Part shown: positions 38,966 through 51,160 of the stretch, piece by piece
Position numbering within the stretch: position 1 is the first letter of the stretch
Layout of the letters: each line of letters starts with the position of its first letter
Origin: Tetradesmus obliquus
Taxonomy: Eukaryota > Chlorophyta > Chlorophyceae > Sphaeropleales > Scenedesmaceae
Direction: 5' to 3'
NCBI GenBank assembly: GCA_030272155.1
Contig: CP126194.1
Coordinates: 6,315,501 to 6,379,500 of the forward strand
DNA length: 64,000 nt
Notes under the pieces: generated by a model
Databases searched by the model: none
Seen by the model: only the letters and a program-made list of their open reading frames with translations
Told to the model about the DNA's origin: nothing
Position numbers and translations under genes: made by a program

Positions 38966-40649
38966 ACCAAGGATGATTGCCAAGCAGTGGCTGGTGCCAA
39001 ACAGCAGCACCGTGGCGTGGTAGCCATACACCACGCACAGGAAGATGAGCAGCAAGTTTTCCACACCCATCCACACGCCAGGCCTGCAGCAGCAGCAGCA
39101 GCAGCAGGCAGCCGCATCGCGCCAATTGCGTCAAATACCACACAGTGCTGAGGAGTATGCAGCCAGATCCTGCAGCTAGCTGACAGCTGCTGTTATGCTG
39201 CGCAGCCAACCGCAGGCACAAGCAGCAGCCATGCTTGACGCACAGTCAGCTGCATACCTGGGGGAGCTCAAGCAGCATGCACCTGCATCAGTGCCTGCAC
39301 CTGCACAGCTGCAACATCGCCCAATGCCTACTGTTCTTTGGTAAGCAGCATGATGGCATTGCAGTTCTGTCCCCGTGCCTGCTGCTGCTGCTGCCGTAGG
39401 CTCTCACTCTGGCAGTCCCCGCAGCCGCAGCCGCCACAGGCCCCCTCCCAGCAGCAGCAGGCAGCCGGCCTGTGCTGCCACCAGGAAGCCAGCAAAGAAC
39501 CTGTGGTTGCGCAGTGCAATGCAGTTGCCCACCACGCCGCAGTGGTGGTCCCAGCGCTCCTGGGGCAGTGAGGCGCGGCAGCAGTGAGTGCGGCAGGCAG
39601 TCAGTAGGTCAGAGCAGGCGGCACAATAAGAAGCACGATGCAGTTGCCCACCACGCCGCAGTTGTGGTCCCATCGCTCCTGCAGGCAGCAGCAGTGCGGC
39701 CAAGCAGTACGCTGAGCGCAGCAGGTAGTACAATGGATACAACAGGCCAGCTAGGCGGTGGCGGAGGCGGGGCAAAGCAGGACGCAAGGCAAGGAAGGCA
39801 GTGCACTGGAGGGGGCACCTGTGAAACCACTACTACAGCTCCTGGCACACTGCAGTGGCAGCGCTGCACGATGTGACAATCATACAACGGCCTGAAGCAG
39901 CTGAGACAAGCGCAGATACACCAGCGCAGTCGCAGCTCGCCTGCCAGCTGTGCCTGGATGAGATGTGAAGCTGTGTGCCGCCTGTTGCTGCTGCTGCTGC
40001 AGCACTACCCAGCTCTACAACTAGCCAGACGCCTACACAGGCTCCAGCTCAACTGCTAGGTCATATTTCTTCCCTTGCCATCCCAGCAATGACTGCTGTG
40101 CATCTAATAAACAGTAACAACAGCAACGCCAGCACCTCACCATGCACACGCCGCAGGTGCTGCAGTGGTGCGAGCGTGGCGGCCTCCAGATGTGGCAGGT
40201 GCTGCAGTACTTGGCGTACTGCGCTGCTGCACCTGAGCTTGTGCTGCCCTGCCAGCCTACTGGTTGCTGCTGCTGCTGCTGCTGCAGCCGCTTCATCCAT
40301 GTGCCGCGGCCATCCCTGCTGTAGAGGTGGCCCTCAGGAACGGGCAGACCTGACTCCAGCGCCTCCACCAGAGGGTCTGGGGCAGTGCAAGCATGAGGCA
40401 GCATGCAGACGTTAAGTGCAGCAGGACGAGCAGCAGAACCAGGAGCAACCGAGTAACAGGACCGACTCCAGCTGCTGCAGCAGGGGGTGTAAAGCAGTGC
40501 GATGACAAGACAGCATGCCAGCAGATGTAAGCACAGCATGCCAGCAGCAGCAGCAGCAGCAGCAGCAGCTTGAGCGCAGCCCTCACTCTAGCTGCTCCAC
40601 CTTCGGGTCTGGCGGTGAACCACAAAGCACGAGCACAGCATGCACAAGA

Positions 40650-40684
<35 letters not shown>

Positions 40685-40867
40685 GACCAGCCTGACTCCA
40701 ACTGCTCTACCAGGGGGTCTGCAAGCAGTGCAGGCATGGAAACGTCAGCGCACCATGCCAGCAGCAGAGCCACCTCATATCCACCTGCCATCAACACCAC
40801 CGCACATGCCCAGCATAGCACACAGGTGATCGTTGGGCTCGCTGCGTGGTGCAGCCTAGCTGGCTGC

Positions 40868-40900
<33 letters not shown>

Positions 40901-42021
40901 TCACCTTGCGAGGCAGCAGGCGTGAGTGCCCCTGGGTCAGTGAGGAAGGTGAGCCACAGCTGCGCCACTGCTGCGAGGCCTGCTGCAGCCACCAGCAGCT
41001 GGTACCACCAGGGCAGCCCCTTCACCCTACCAGGCGTGTTGGCAAAACAACACAAAAAGAAAGATTGCAATTGTGAGCAAGCAAGGAGGCTCGCAGCACA
41101 TCCCAGTGGGGGTATTAAGGAGATAACGGTTGTCAGAATGGTAAGAGTGTGTATGTGAGGTGGGGGTGCGGGGCAGCAGGGCGGTCAGTGGTGCTGCTGC
41201 TGCTGTTGCAGTACTCTTGGTAGTGCTTGCAGTGCCAGGTGACGCTCCTGGTCCATGCCAGCATGCTCTGCTGCAGCTGGTTGTGTCGGGATTACTGCCA
41301 GTTTTGTTTGCTGCATGAGCTTCTGAGTGAGGTGCAGCTGCCGGCTGAGAGCAGCTGCCAGCAAGCAAGCCGTTGCACTGCTGCTGCACACAGCAGAGGC
41401 ATGCGGGGTGCAGCCACTCACCCCAGCAAGAATCCAGACAGCAGGAAGACGCAGATTACAATGGAGAGCGCTGCAAGGCATCAACAAGGAAGCCAGTCAG
41501 GTCCAGCATGATGTTCCATCAGCTGCTGTTTGGTCATGGCAGACCAGCCGCTGCGTGCTTTTGGAAAACCGGTAGCTCATGCTGCAGCGGTATGCCTGAC
41601 ATGCTGGTGTAACAGCACTTGCTCTGCTGCTGCAGCAGCTGCTGTTCTATTGCTCACCAATAGGTCCAATCAAGGGGCTGTCCCAGCAGGCAGAGCTGCT
41701 ACGCCTCTGCATGTGTCTTCCCGGCAGAGTGCTGTTGTTGCTGCTGTACAGATGCTGCACTCAGTCTGCTCATGCCGGTCTCCGTTGGGGTGGTGTTCCG
41801 ATCGCTTGTTTCATCTATTACAATGATTCTAGCTATGAGAAGCAGCCCAGCAGAGCTACACGCGATGTGCCAGCAGTACACTCCCAACAGCAAGGCGTGC
41901 CAGGCTTATTTCGTTCAACCGAGGCAGCGGGTTTACCCAGCAAGCAAGCCGATGTTTAGCAGCTTCAGAGTCAACAACGCGGCAAAAACACTGTCGGGGA
42001 AATCACGTACAGCCCGAGCAT
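38760..42021 (-). CDS. DHHC-type protein S-acyltransferase
   Basis: Transfers palmitate to cysteines of membrane-associated proteins at the ER, Golgi or plasma membrane. Exons: 42007-42021, 41658-41754, 41422-41470, 40905-41026, 40141-40376, 39408-39559, 38968-39083, 38760-38917; 314 residues, all in phase. The order matches the family: TM1 (ALSIVICVFLLSGFLLG), TM2 (QLLVAAAGLAAVAQLWLTFL) followed by the conserved DPG, the cysteine-rich domain KYCSTCHIWRPPRSHHCSTC with GVCM, then ERWDHHCGVVGNC with the catalytic DHHC (about residues 177-180), TM3 (FFAGFLVAAQAGCLLLLGG) and TM4 (ENLLLIFLCVVYGYHATVLL). Exons 2-7 are firm. The five-codon first exon and the last exon, which should carry a TTxE-like motif I cannot see, are uncertain. 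Introns 4 and 5 hold copies of the starts of exons 5 and 6. Confidence 0.9.
39640..39678 (-). repeat. Echo of the DHHC exon start, catalytic motif changed to DHNC
   Basis: In intron 5, 119 bp upstream of the true exon 6 (start 39559), a CTGCAG acceptor is followed by about 40 nt copying the exon. It reads ERWDHNCGVVGNCIV instead of ERWDHHCGVVGNCIA. The second histidine of DHHC becomes asparagine, so an mRNA using it would encode a catalytically altered enzyme. Confidence 0.85.
40459..40735 (-). repeat. Three echoes of DHHC-gene exon 5 start in intron 4
   Basis: The true exon 5 starts at 40376 with DPLVEALESGL. Copies align at about 40488 (DPLLQQLESV, acceptor damaged), 40608 (DPKVEQLE then stop) and 40718 (DPLVEQLESGW, acceptor CTTGCAG intact). 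Spacings are about 112, 120 and 110 bp, so the four make a decayed tandem array. Between them run (CAG)n stretches. Confidence 0.85.
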
Positions 42022-43169
42022 CCGCCTGAAAAGATGTCAGGGGTGCTTTCGGGTGCAGAGAGGTGGTTTTGCTAACTGTGCCACGTGTATGCTGATGCAT
42101 AACTTGGCGTTAGCAACGCAGTTGCTGAAAATCCTGCACCGCAACCATGAAAGGCGAAAGGTGCATGCAGGTTACAGCGTGCAGCACTGTTAACAGACTG
42201 GGTTTGAAACCCTGGACGCCAAACTCGCACTCCACCCACTGGGTGGCATGTTTAAATAGACACGAGCATGCATACAGTGCATCCTCTGTCAACCATAACC
42301 TGTAACACACCGTCGCTGAATTTGGTTACAGATCATCAGCCAAAAGATGCCAGCCCGAGGACCAGGCTGCCAGTCTGTCAGCAAGTAAGCAACTACCAGC
42401 AGCATGTCAGAGCACACACAGCGCTGCTGCAGCGCACAGCACGCAAGGGCACCAGCAGACCTCATGCATATGTGACCACCAGCACCGGCGAAATAAACCT
42501 TGACATACAAACAAGCTCACAGCGAGCCCAGACGTATGTGGGTTTGCACCATGCACAATCATGGCAACCTAACCCAGCATGTTCGGCAGAGACTAGCATG
42601 GCAACACCTCAACCAGGCAGCAGTTAGACACAGCCCAGGCTAGCACCGCACATGCCTGCAGCTCCTAAACACGTGCTGCTCATATATTCTGGCAACAAGC
42701 AGTGCACACACTACTATGGAGAAGTCTGCAGCACACAACCACAGCTGTGCAGCCTCATCCAGCAACATGCAACCACCAGCTGTCACGTGCCCCGCTGCGC
42801 AGCATAGCGCTGCAGGCACGGCCAGGAAACCAACGTGCAACCACAACACCATGCAGGAAATGAACGACTAAAGACACTACTGCCCAGCTGTGTGACCAAG
42901 TTCTGGTGATGACATCAGGAAGGGCATGGCGCGACATAAGACTGTAAGACAATTGTTGTGGGCTACAGACGCATGTCGCATGTCAACATCATGCAACTGC
43001 TGCAAATCTTAAGTATGTCAGATCGCACCACACCAGCAAACCCTATTCACACTTCCCAAACCAATCCAATCGGCAGACAAGCAGCAACCATCCTTCCTTG
43101 CAACAGCAGCACTCGACTCTCTGGCCCGCTGCAACCTGCACCAGCTGCAACACAGCTCAGCAGTCTGCA
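42022..43169. other. Upstream flank of the DHHC gene and 3' flank of the stress protein gene
   Basis: No gene seen. TTACA at 42326-42330 (TGTAA on the - strand) is a possible but distant poly(A) signal for the stress protein. A + strand frame 41772-42029 overlapping the DHHC first exon is open but I do not consider it coding. Confidence 0.45.
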
Positions 43170-45132
43170 TCAGTCGCAGTGCAGCACCAGCACTGGCTGC
43201 TTGCAGTGGTGGCAGGCGTAGTTGGTCACACTGCCGATGAAAAACTCCCTGCAAGCACGCAGCAGTAGCAGTAGCAGCAGCAGCAGCAGCAGTGGCGCAT
43301 GTCGGACACAGCAGCAGTAACAGCAGGATGCCATGAACCTGCACCTGCCTGCAGCTGTAGCAACACTGACGTAGTCACAGCCAACGCAGCAGCCACATGC
43401 CAACTACACTATCCATACACACCATTCTTACACAGCACAAGCTGCCGCACACACAGAGCACAGCACTTTGCATGCCTCGCTCCTCACTTGTTGGTGTCAT
43501 ATGGAATGACTCTGTTCACCCCCCCCCCCCCACCCTGCCACACCCACACGCGCAGAGCTAGCATGCATGCCTCTACAATGCCTCGCTGCTCACTTGATGG
43601 TTCCACGGGAGTGCTTTGCCATGACCACTGCCACTGCATCAATCCCCTCCGCGCGCCTGCACACCAGCGCGCCGATGCTGTCGTTGTCCACACAGCCGCG
43701 CACGATGTCCACCTGGTAGGGGATCTGCAGGCACAGCAGGCGATACAAGCACAAGCTATGTGAGAGGTTGCTGTCCTTCTCCGCCTAATGAGGTAAGGTG
43801 TACATGAGGAATCCACGTACACAGGCACGCAGCACACCAGCAGAAGTCTGAGGCATGCAATTTGTAGTACTGGGCTAGCAATTGGAACTAGAACTCATGC
43901 TCAAAGGGAGAACAGCAGCGAAGGCACGAGTGCGTCTGCGGGCAACTGCCAAGTGCCCTAGCACACCAGCTGCCGCCATGCATGTGGCAACCTGCAGCTA
44001 TAGCATAGCTGGAACCCCAACTGCTTTGTCTGCCGTGTGTAATGCTGTTCATGTTTGTCTCACGCGTCCAACAGTTGTGCATTGCTGCTAGGCCTGCCGC
44101 GCCCATGCTTCCTGCAAGTCTGCCCTGGCTTCCTGCAAGTCTGCCCTGGCTTCCTGCAAGTCTGCCCTGGTGTCCTGTAATTCTGCCCTGGTGTCCTGTA
44201 ATTCTGCCCTGGTGTCCTGTAATTCTGCCCTGGTTTCCTGCAAGGCTGCCCTGGCTTCCTGCAAGCTGCCTCACCCGCAGCGTCTCCAGCCGCTTCTCAA
44301 AGCGCTCCCTGATGAACTCCTGCGCATGCTCTTCCTGCAGACGCGGCAAGCAAAAACATGCACAACGCAATGACAGGCTGTGAGTAGCAAAGGCGTCGTG
44401 TTACAAGTAGGCAGACAATCACGAAGGATGGCGTGTATCGCACAGAATGGATGAGCGCTGGATGAAAAAGGCATCAGTTTGGTTGTGAGTTGACACACGC
44501 ACACTTGCTTGGGTGGTTGTGTTGCACAATCATAGCTGGAGCTGCTGCCAAGGCGCCAACAATGCTGCTGCAGCCGTTGTGTATCAGAGTCCATGCTGCA
44601 GGCTTGCTATGCACCGCCACTACACCAGCGCACAGTGCTTGGACGTGTGGAATGCAGCCACACTACTGTTCGGCACTACTGCTGCTGCTACTCCCCCCGT
44701 TCCAGGCGAGCAGTAGAGCAGCGTTAAACGCTGAAACCTTTTGAACATCTTATTGTGATGCTTTGCATCTCTGCAAGTTCAGTGTGCAGCAGCTGCTCAC
44801 CACTTTGCGCTTTGTCTCCTCATCATCCTCAATCACCCCCTCCAGCCCCATGTCAGGTGTGACCACCAGCCTCCTGCTGGGCGCAATGACGTGCAGTATG
44901 TGCACCACATCGCCTGTTGCAAGCAGGTCATGATGTAACCCTCGTGAGCGTCGGATTGCTACCAGGAGCAAGCACCAACAGCAGCTTGGAGCAGTAGTGC
45001 ACGACTGAGCCACGTGTGCGCACCTTGCCGGTAGAGGTTCTTCACTGTATACTCAAACACTTTGTCTGATGATGGGCTCTCGTCCACCGTGAGCAGAATG
45101 TTGCGGTGACTGTTTGCAGCTCCTTCCGACAT
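43170..45132 (-). CDS. Universal stress protein (UspA) family protein
   Basis: Small alpha/beta nucleotide-binding-fold protein linked to stress responses; partner and ligand cannot be told from sequence alone. Exons: 45024-45132, 44801-44913, 44275-44334, 43594-43724, 43170-43248; 163 residues, a normal length for a single-domain USP, with all phases joining. Visible family pattern: RNILLTVDESPSSDKVFEY at the N-terminus, DVVHILHVI for strand 2, the central IVRGCVDNDSIGALVCRRA and DAVAVVMAKHSRG, and the terminal GSVTNYACHHCKQPVLVL. ATP-binding USPs have G-x2-G-x9-G-(S/T); here the loop is KHSRGTIKEFFIGSVTNY, which partly fits, so nucleotide binding is possible. The start is the ATG of MSEGAANSH. 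Intron 4 carries an echo of the exon 4 donor edge; intron 3 carries a 21-bp minisatellite. Confidence 0.93.
43469..43495 (-). repeat. Echo of stress-protein exon 4 end in intron 4
   Basis: On the - strand the true junction reads CCATCAA|GTGAGCAGCGAGGC (boundary at 43594). The copy, displaced 106 bp, reads CCAACAA|GTGAGGAGCGAGGC. The GT donor is intact. Confidence 0.75.
44106..44268. repeat. 21-bp minisatellite in stress-protein intron 3
   Basis: About 7.7 units of a 21-bp repeat. Two variants are arranged in blocks: CTGCCCTGGCTTCCTGCAAG and CTGCCCTGGTGTCCTGTAAT. It stops a few bases before the exon 3 donor. Blockwise variants suggest successive local duplications. Confidence 0.9.
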
Positions 45133-47780
45133 GGCGTTCGTTGCGTGAGCAAGTGGATGTGCACGCTTTGTATGCGATCTGTTTATCTTTTGTAACTTCG
45201 GGTGGTATTGCCGTTGTGCGTTCGCCTGGAGTGCCTTTCGGGCGTCAACAACATGTGTTGTTGGTGCTCTCGCAGTGTGTAGACACTGAGAGCCCTGCTG
45301 ACCTGGCACTGTGACACTCCCGTTGACAGCGTTTAGAGGTAGTTGCCATCTGCAGAGCCCCTAAAACTGCATTCGTATTCAGTCAGCAAGTCCCAACAAC
45401 AGCATGGGTTGCAGTGACCAAAGTCTGGTGATTGGCACCACCAGCAGCAGCTGAGGTGCTAAGCACCTCAGTAAGAAGCTTGCATAGGCATGTAAACACA
45501 GTTTGCAGAGCATAATGCAACATAGTGCGTACTCACCTCAGCAGTGCTGCCTCTGCCGTCTCTTGCCATGGCTCAAAACTCTAATCCTGGCGCATCCTAC
45601 GGCCTATGCCGACCCTTGATATGTTGTACACATGTTACACGATTGCGCAGCGTGTTGTACGCTGGCAAACAACAGTACTGGTACTACCCATAGTACTAGC
45701 AACTCACAGTGCGCATCTGTCGCATGCCAGCAGCGTATGCTGAGCACACACCTGCAACTTGGATACTTTCAGCTGCTGAAATTGCCCACACCAACAACAG
45801 GTGTGCGCACGGGCAGGTTGCCCCAACCACCACCACCACCACCACAATAACCGTGACACCATCATGCGGGAACACCCAAAAGCCCCTGGTGGCACTGAAA
45901 ACAGTAAGCAGCTGCACACCACAAGCATTATCGCCACACCTCAACTCAGCGCAGTGATTCCTTAGGCTTCAGAAGCCTGTGCGTAACCGGGGGCACTCAA
46001 ATGCCCTGCAGCGTGCATGCAGTGATCAACACCCATCATAACCTGGGCCTGTCTCCTGAATCCTGGGAATGCCACTAGCATGGCAAGCAGCAACCCTGCG
46101 GACTACAGCAACACATGCAAGACCTGCTGACCACTGTCCTCTGTCGATCAACGAGAAAACAAAACAACAAAACAAGCAAAACCAGCAAACACACCTTGGC
46201 CGAGGGCTCCCACAGCTCAAGGCAAACCAAACACGCAACTCCGTTGGGTGCAAACAGCAAGTACAAGGACACAGGCAGGCGTCCCACTCCCACTAGCAAT
46301 GAACGCCCCTCTGTGCCGCTACTGCAATTTTGAAAGAGACCACCAAAGAGACCACCAAATCAAACAAACCCGAACACAAAGCCACGCAAAACCAAACAGA
46401 AAAGCATGGAGGCACAGCTTGCTGCACACATTGTATGCAGCAAGCCTGTGATGAATCCAATCCAAAGGATGTGGGTCATTGCCGGCACGACAGTAGCAAG
46501 CCCTGTGCTGCAGCCAGAGCAGCCAGCGCATCATTGTGGTGATACACCCCAACTCGCCGCCAGCAGCAGCATCTGCTGCTGCCACGGATCTGAGCAGTGA
46601 GCACCACTGCGTTTCATTTGCCCACCCCTCTCAAAGGGGTGGGGCGGGTTGGGTGTGCGCAGGCAACACTGGACACAAGCCAAGTGTGACTGTCTGCATT
46701 GCATGCACAGCTCACTTCATCGCTAAGCACTGACGATCGCTGCTATTATGCCAACCTACAGCTGACAGTACAAAATACTGGCACGCAGTTTAAACTGACC
46801 TCAGACTGACCCCAGTGAGATGGATTATTCAGCCACATGCAAATGCACAGCATCCAGAACATGGCCAGTTGCCAAGGTTCCTTGTGACAGTTTGCGCACA
46901 GCAGCGGCATAAACTGGAAGGCTGCAGAAGCCTCTGAGCGCTGGGCAGAAAGAGCACAGTGAGACAGCTGCAGCGACTGCTGCAGGCCCCATACAGCGCA
47001 AGCACTCCAACTGCTCAGATTACACACGTCTCGAGCACGCTAAGCCCGCGCGCACATCCTCTACGCTTCCACGACTCTGCACTTGCGCCTGCATTGAGCA
47101 TACCCACGATAAACAACATGCGATATCGGCAGCTCAGACGCGCAGTCTCGACCTCTCCCAGGCTTCCCGCCCAGTGCTGTAATGCTCAAGCCAATGCCAG
47201 GTCTGATCCATGGCAGTTTCAGCGCTGGAAAAGGACAGTCGCATTGTACAAAGGCTTATGGAGCTTTGAAGCACTCCACGAGCTCAGACTCCACTTCACT
47301 ATAATAGCAATTCCCTTCGGAAACTCACACACAAGGCCCAGCAGTGAATGCTGCGGCTTTTGTGCACACCCATGCCCTCAGTTTGCTGTACAACAAAGAT
47401 GCGTCGCCAGCAGCGTCAGCCCTGTGCTCTCACACGCCAGCAGCAACTCTGCTGCTGCAACTTCCGCAGCAGCTGCTGCACTCGCAAAGGACTCGCAAAG
47501 GAAGGCAGCAAACAGGCACTAACAGGCACAGCATCTTCTGCAGGTGTCCTGTTTCCTGTGATGACTGCCAGCTTGCACGCTCCCGCACCCACACTCAAAC
47601 ACGCACACACTCCTCGTCCCTTCTCCTCAGAAGCACACAGCTGCAGCATCATCGCAGCGCCCATCTCGCACTACACAAACATTTCAGCTACATCCAATAT
47701 CCATCCCCTACCCAGACTGTATCATCAAACCCAATCAGCCACACACAAGCATCACAGCAACCCCCGCTAGCCACACCCCC
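45133..47780. other. 2.6 kb between stress protein and zeaxanthin epoxidase genes, no gene seen
   Basis: Holds the promoter of the stress protein next to 45132 and the 3' UTR of zeaxanthin epoxidase next to 47781. TTACA at 47020-47024 is the nearest TGTAA-type signal for the latter, about 760 nt past the stop. A short (CCA)n run lies at 45826-45848. The + strand is A+C-rich through most of it, as expected if transcribed from the - strand. No frame looks like a protein. Confidence 0.5.
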
Positions 47781-50700
47781 TTATGCTGCCACAGGGGAGG
47801 GCACCATGTCCTTGGCCTGGTGCCCCACAGGGATGACTGTGTAGCTGTGGCCGTTGAGTCCGCCAGTGGCCAGGCTCACGTGCTGCATCTTCACACGGTA
47901 CACCTCGCTGGCAGGGTGCGCACCAAACTCGAGGGTGTCCTGCGGCAGCAGGCGCTGCTTGTGGCCGGGTGCCAGAGGCTTGCCGTTGACCCAGGTGCCA
48001 CTGCCGCTGGCCAATGCCTGCAGGGGAAAGGGAAGGAGAAGAAGAAAGCAAGCAGCAGAGTGAAGTGAGCGATGAGGGGGCGAGCCGTGCTGCATCGCTG
48101 CTGATACATATTGGGCGGAGGAGTTCAAAAGGCGATAGCATGTGGAACATACACAGTCGCTTGCGCGCACCATGCTGGGCCTGCTATTGCACACTCTGCA
48201 TGGCGGGCAAGGAACATCACCCACAACACCAGCCTACCTCTATGTAGCAGTCGCCAGCCTCGTCCCTCCAGGCGCGCGCGTGCTGCGCTGCCGCTGCCCC
48301 ATCTGCCAGCAGCAGGTCAGCCTCCGTGCTGCTGCCCAGCGTGCAGGGGCTGGTGCCCAGGTACACTCCCTTGGCCTCGCTGTTGCTGTCTGCGTCCACG
48401 CTGTCGCAAGTGGGCTCGCGCTCGCACAGCAGCATCCAGCGCGCGTGCGCGGCACGCAGCAGCTGCTGGTCGTCGTGCAGGAAGGTGGCAAAGTCGCTCT
48501 CGGTGAAGCACTGCGGCCAGCAACACGCACGGCAAGACACACATACCAGATGAGAACAATCGGCAGAGGGCAGAAGATGCGCACAGAGCAAGAGGCAGGG
48601 AGAACACGCAGCCCACACAGGCAGATGGCAGAGACGTAGATGGACGTCCAGCTACAGTACATCAAAGATTGCATAACGTATGCAGGCTGGGAGGAGAGGG
48701 TGTGTGATGCACAGGTGTCCCATAGCAGCCCTGCTCAGGTGCAGCTGCTGTCAGCAGCATACTGCAGCCAAGCTGGCCAGCCGTGCCACGCCGCACCTCA
48801 AGCCTCTCCTCCACCCTGCACCCTTCATTCTTCAACGACCACACAGGACGTAATCGTACATGAACAAGAGGCAAACACCCTACACAGACAATAGGCAAAG
48901 CACTAGATGCCGCCCCGCACCTTGAGCCTGTCCTCCACGCGGCAGGCGCTGGGCCGCGCCGCCTCCAGGTGTCCGTTGTTGCCGCCCAGCACCCAGCCCA
49001 GCACGCCGGGCATGGTGGCGTGCAGCACCAGCCGCCCGATCACGCGGCCCGGGTGCGGGATGTGGAACTGCTTGATCCACTCCAGGGGGCCCAGGCCCTC
49101 ACCCAGGTAGGCCTTGTAGGTGGAGGCCATGATGGCGGCAAAGCCTGCGGGTTTTGGACATTACAAACCGAACGAGACAGAATGAGAACTCAGCTGGGTG
49201 TAGGAAACTTGTGGTGAAGGTGTAGGAAAGGTGTAGGGAAGGTGTAAAACATGACGGTGTGTGGAGGCACTTGCCCCACACCTACTGAAGAGCTTCCGGG
49301 TCAGATGCGCATGCAGGCATGCTTTGGGTGGGGCTGCCCATTACAGCTGCTTAACTTGCATCACGGCTGCAACGGCTGCCCTTGGCCCATGGCTTCAAGC
49401 CGCTGCTGCTGCTGCTGCAGTGCTGTGCCGCCGTACTCACGTGCCATGCCATGGATGGCTGCTGCGCGCACCAGCCTGCCAGACTGGTAGGTGCTCCACA
49501 GGCCGCGCACGTCAACAGCATCAGGGTTGCCGCCAGCCTGCCATAAGACAGCAGCAGCAGCATCAACGCCAACACGTCAGCCAAACATACAGCGGTACTG
49601 GCACCTGCAAAGGACGGCAGCTGCAGCACTCCTGCTTACATGCACTCCCTGCTGCACACAAACACATATTCTGATGTCAGTTTCCGCCCTGAGGCCCTGC
49701 TCCCTGCAAAGCTGTCGCTGCGGCCCCACCAAAGCCGCGGCCCCCGGCTGCAACAGCACACAACCGCAGCTGCTTGCCGCACCTTGCTCAGCGCCGCCGC
49801 CACGTCGCGTCCCAGCTGAAAGGCGTCCTCAATCGCCATGCAGCCGCCCTGGCCCAGGTTGGGCTGCATCGCGTGCGCGCTGTCTCCCAGCAGAGCCACA
49901 CGGCCCTTGGCCCAGCGGAAGATGGGAGGCCTGCGGGGAGTGAGTGTGGCAGGTGAGGGACACAGGCGGCAGCAGAGTAGGGTTTATAGTAAGGCAGCGT
50001 CAGCATGGCCCTTGGCCCAGCGGAAGATGGGAGGCCTGCGGGGAGTGAGTGTGGCGGTTTGTGGGACACAGGCGGCAGCAGAGTATGGTTTATAGAGCAG
50101 CGTCAGCATCGCCCTGTGTGCGGCATGGTGCATGTGATGACGTTGCAGGTGCAGGCAGAGGGCAGATGGCAGCGTCAGGACAACGCGGCCAGTAGAGAGC
50201 AAGCGCCGGTTGACTTCACATGATTGTGCCGGGTACAAAGCTTCAGCACACACCGCCAGGACGCATCATGCAGGACTGCCGGAGACGCGACAGCATACAC
50301 GGGCCAAGACAATGCTGAGCGTCACGGTTGCGCACACCGTGCCGCACACAACACATGCCGCACCCACCCACCCACACATCCCCGCACCTGTCGCTGATGT
50401 CGCGGCGCAGGATGTCTGCCTCGGGCGTGGCCTTGATGAGGTCTGTCACGTCGCTGCACCAGTGCCCAAAGATCTCCAGCAGCCGCGCCTTGCGGGACTT
50501 GCCTGGCGGGTCGGAGCCGTTCTCTGGCTCCTTGTGGAAGCCGTACCACTGCTGCTTGCCGCCGCCCACATCGCTAGACACAAAGTACTGCAGGAGCAGG
50601 GCGGGAGATGGGCATGTTGCACAGCCAGCGGACACAGGAATGTCAACAGAGAGTGGGGCGCAAGCACCAGCCGATATGAGGGCAGCACAGCATCTTAATG

Positions 50701-51129
50701 CACGCTTTGGCACTGCCACACCGTGTCTGACGGCTGTCTCATTCGACGAGACAAAGCTCGGAGCTTGGTGGCTGGTGGAGCAGCAGCGTGTGTTGCTGCT
50801 GTTGTCAAATTGCTGGTACGACGTCGGCGCGATTACACCATTCGCACCGACTTCTTACCAACATTTGACAACAGCAACACACGCTGCTGCTCCACCAGCC
50901 ACCAAGCTCAGAGACAAAACGCTAAGACAAGAAAAGGACACGTACTTCTCAGCGCCACCCACCTGCCCATTGCCCAAAAAACCCTGTAGCACACGATCTC
51001 TCGTCACACCACACAGCAGCAGCACAAGCAGCAGCAGCAGCAACGCACGCTGCGGCTGCACCAGCCGTCAAACCCACCTGCCCATTGCCCAGAAAGACCC
51101 AGTAACCCACAATCTCCCCTCACAACACA

Positions 51130-51160
<31 letters not shown>

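Noticed and set aside
41772..42029. + strand frame ending in a basic Ser/Arg-rich tail
   Set aside because: Overlaps the first exons of the DHHC gene on the other strand; no upstream exon, domain or poly(A) signal supports it.
42186..42260. Possible tRNA-like T-loop (GGGTTTGAAACCC)
   Set aside because: No acceptor stem, anticodon arm or D-arm could be fitted around it.
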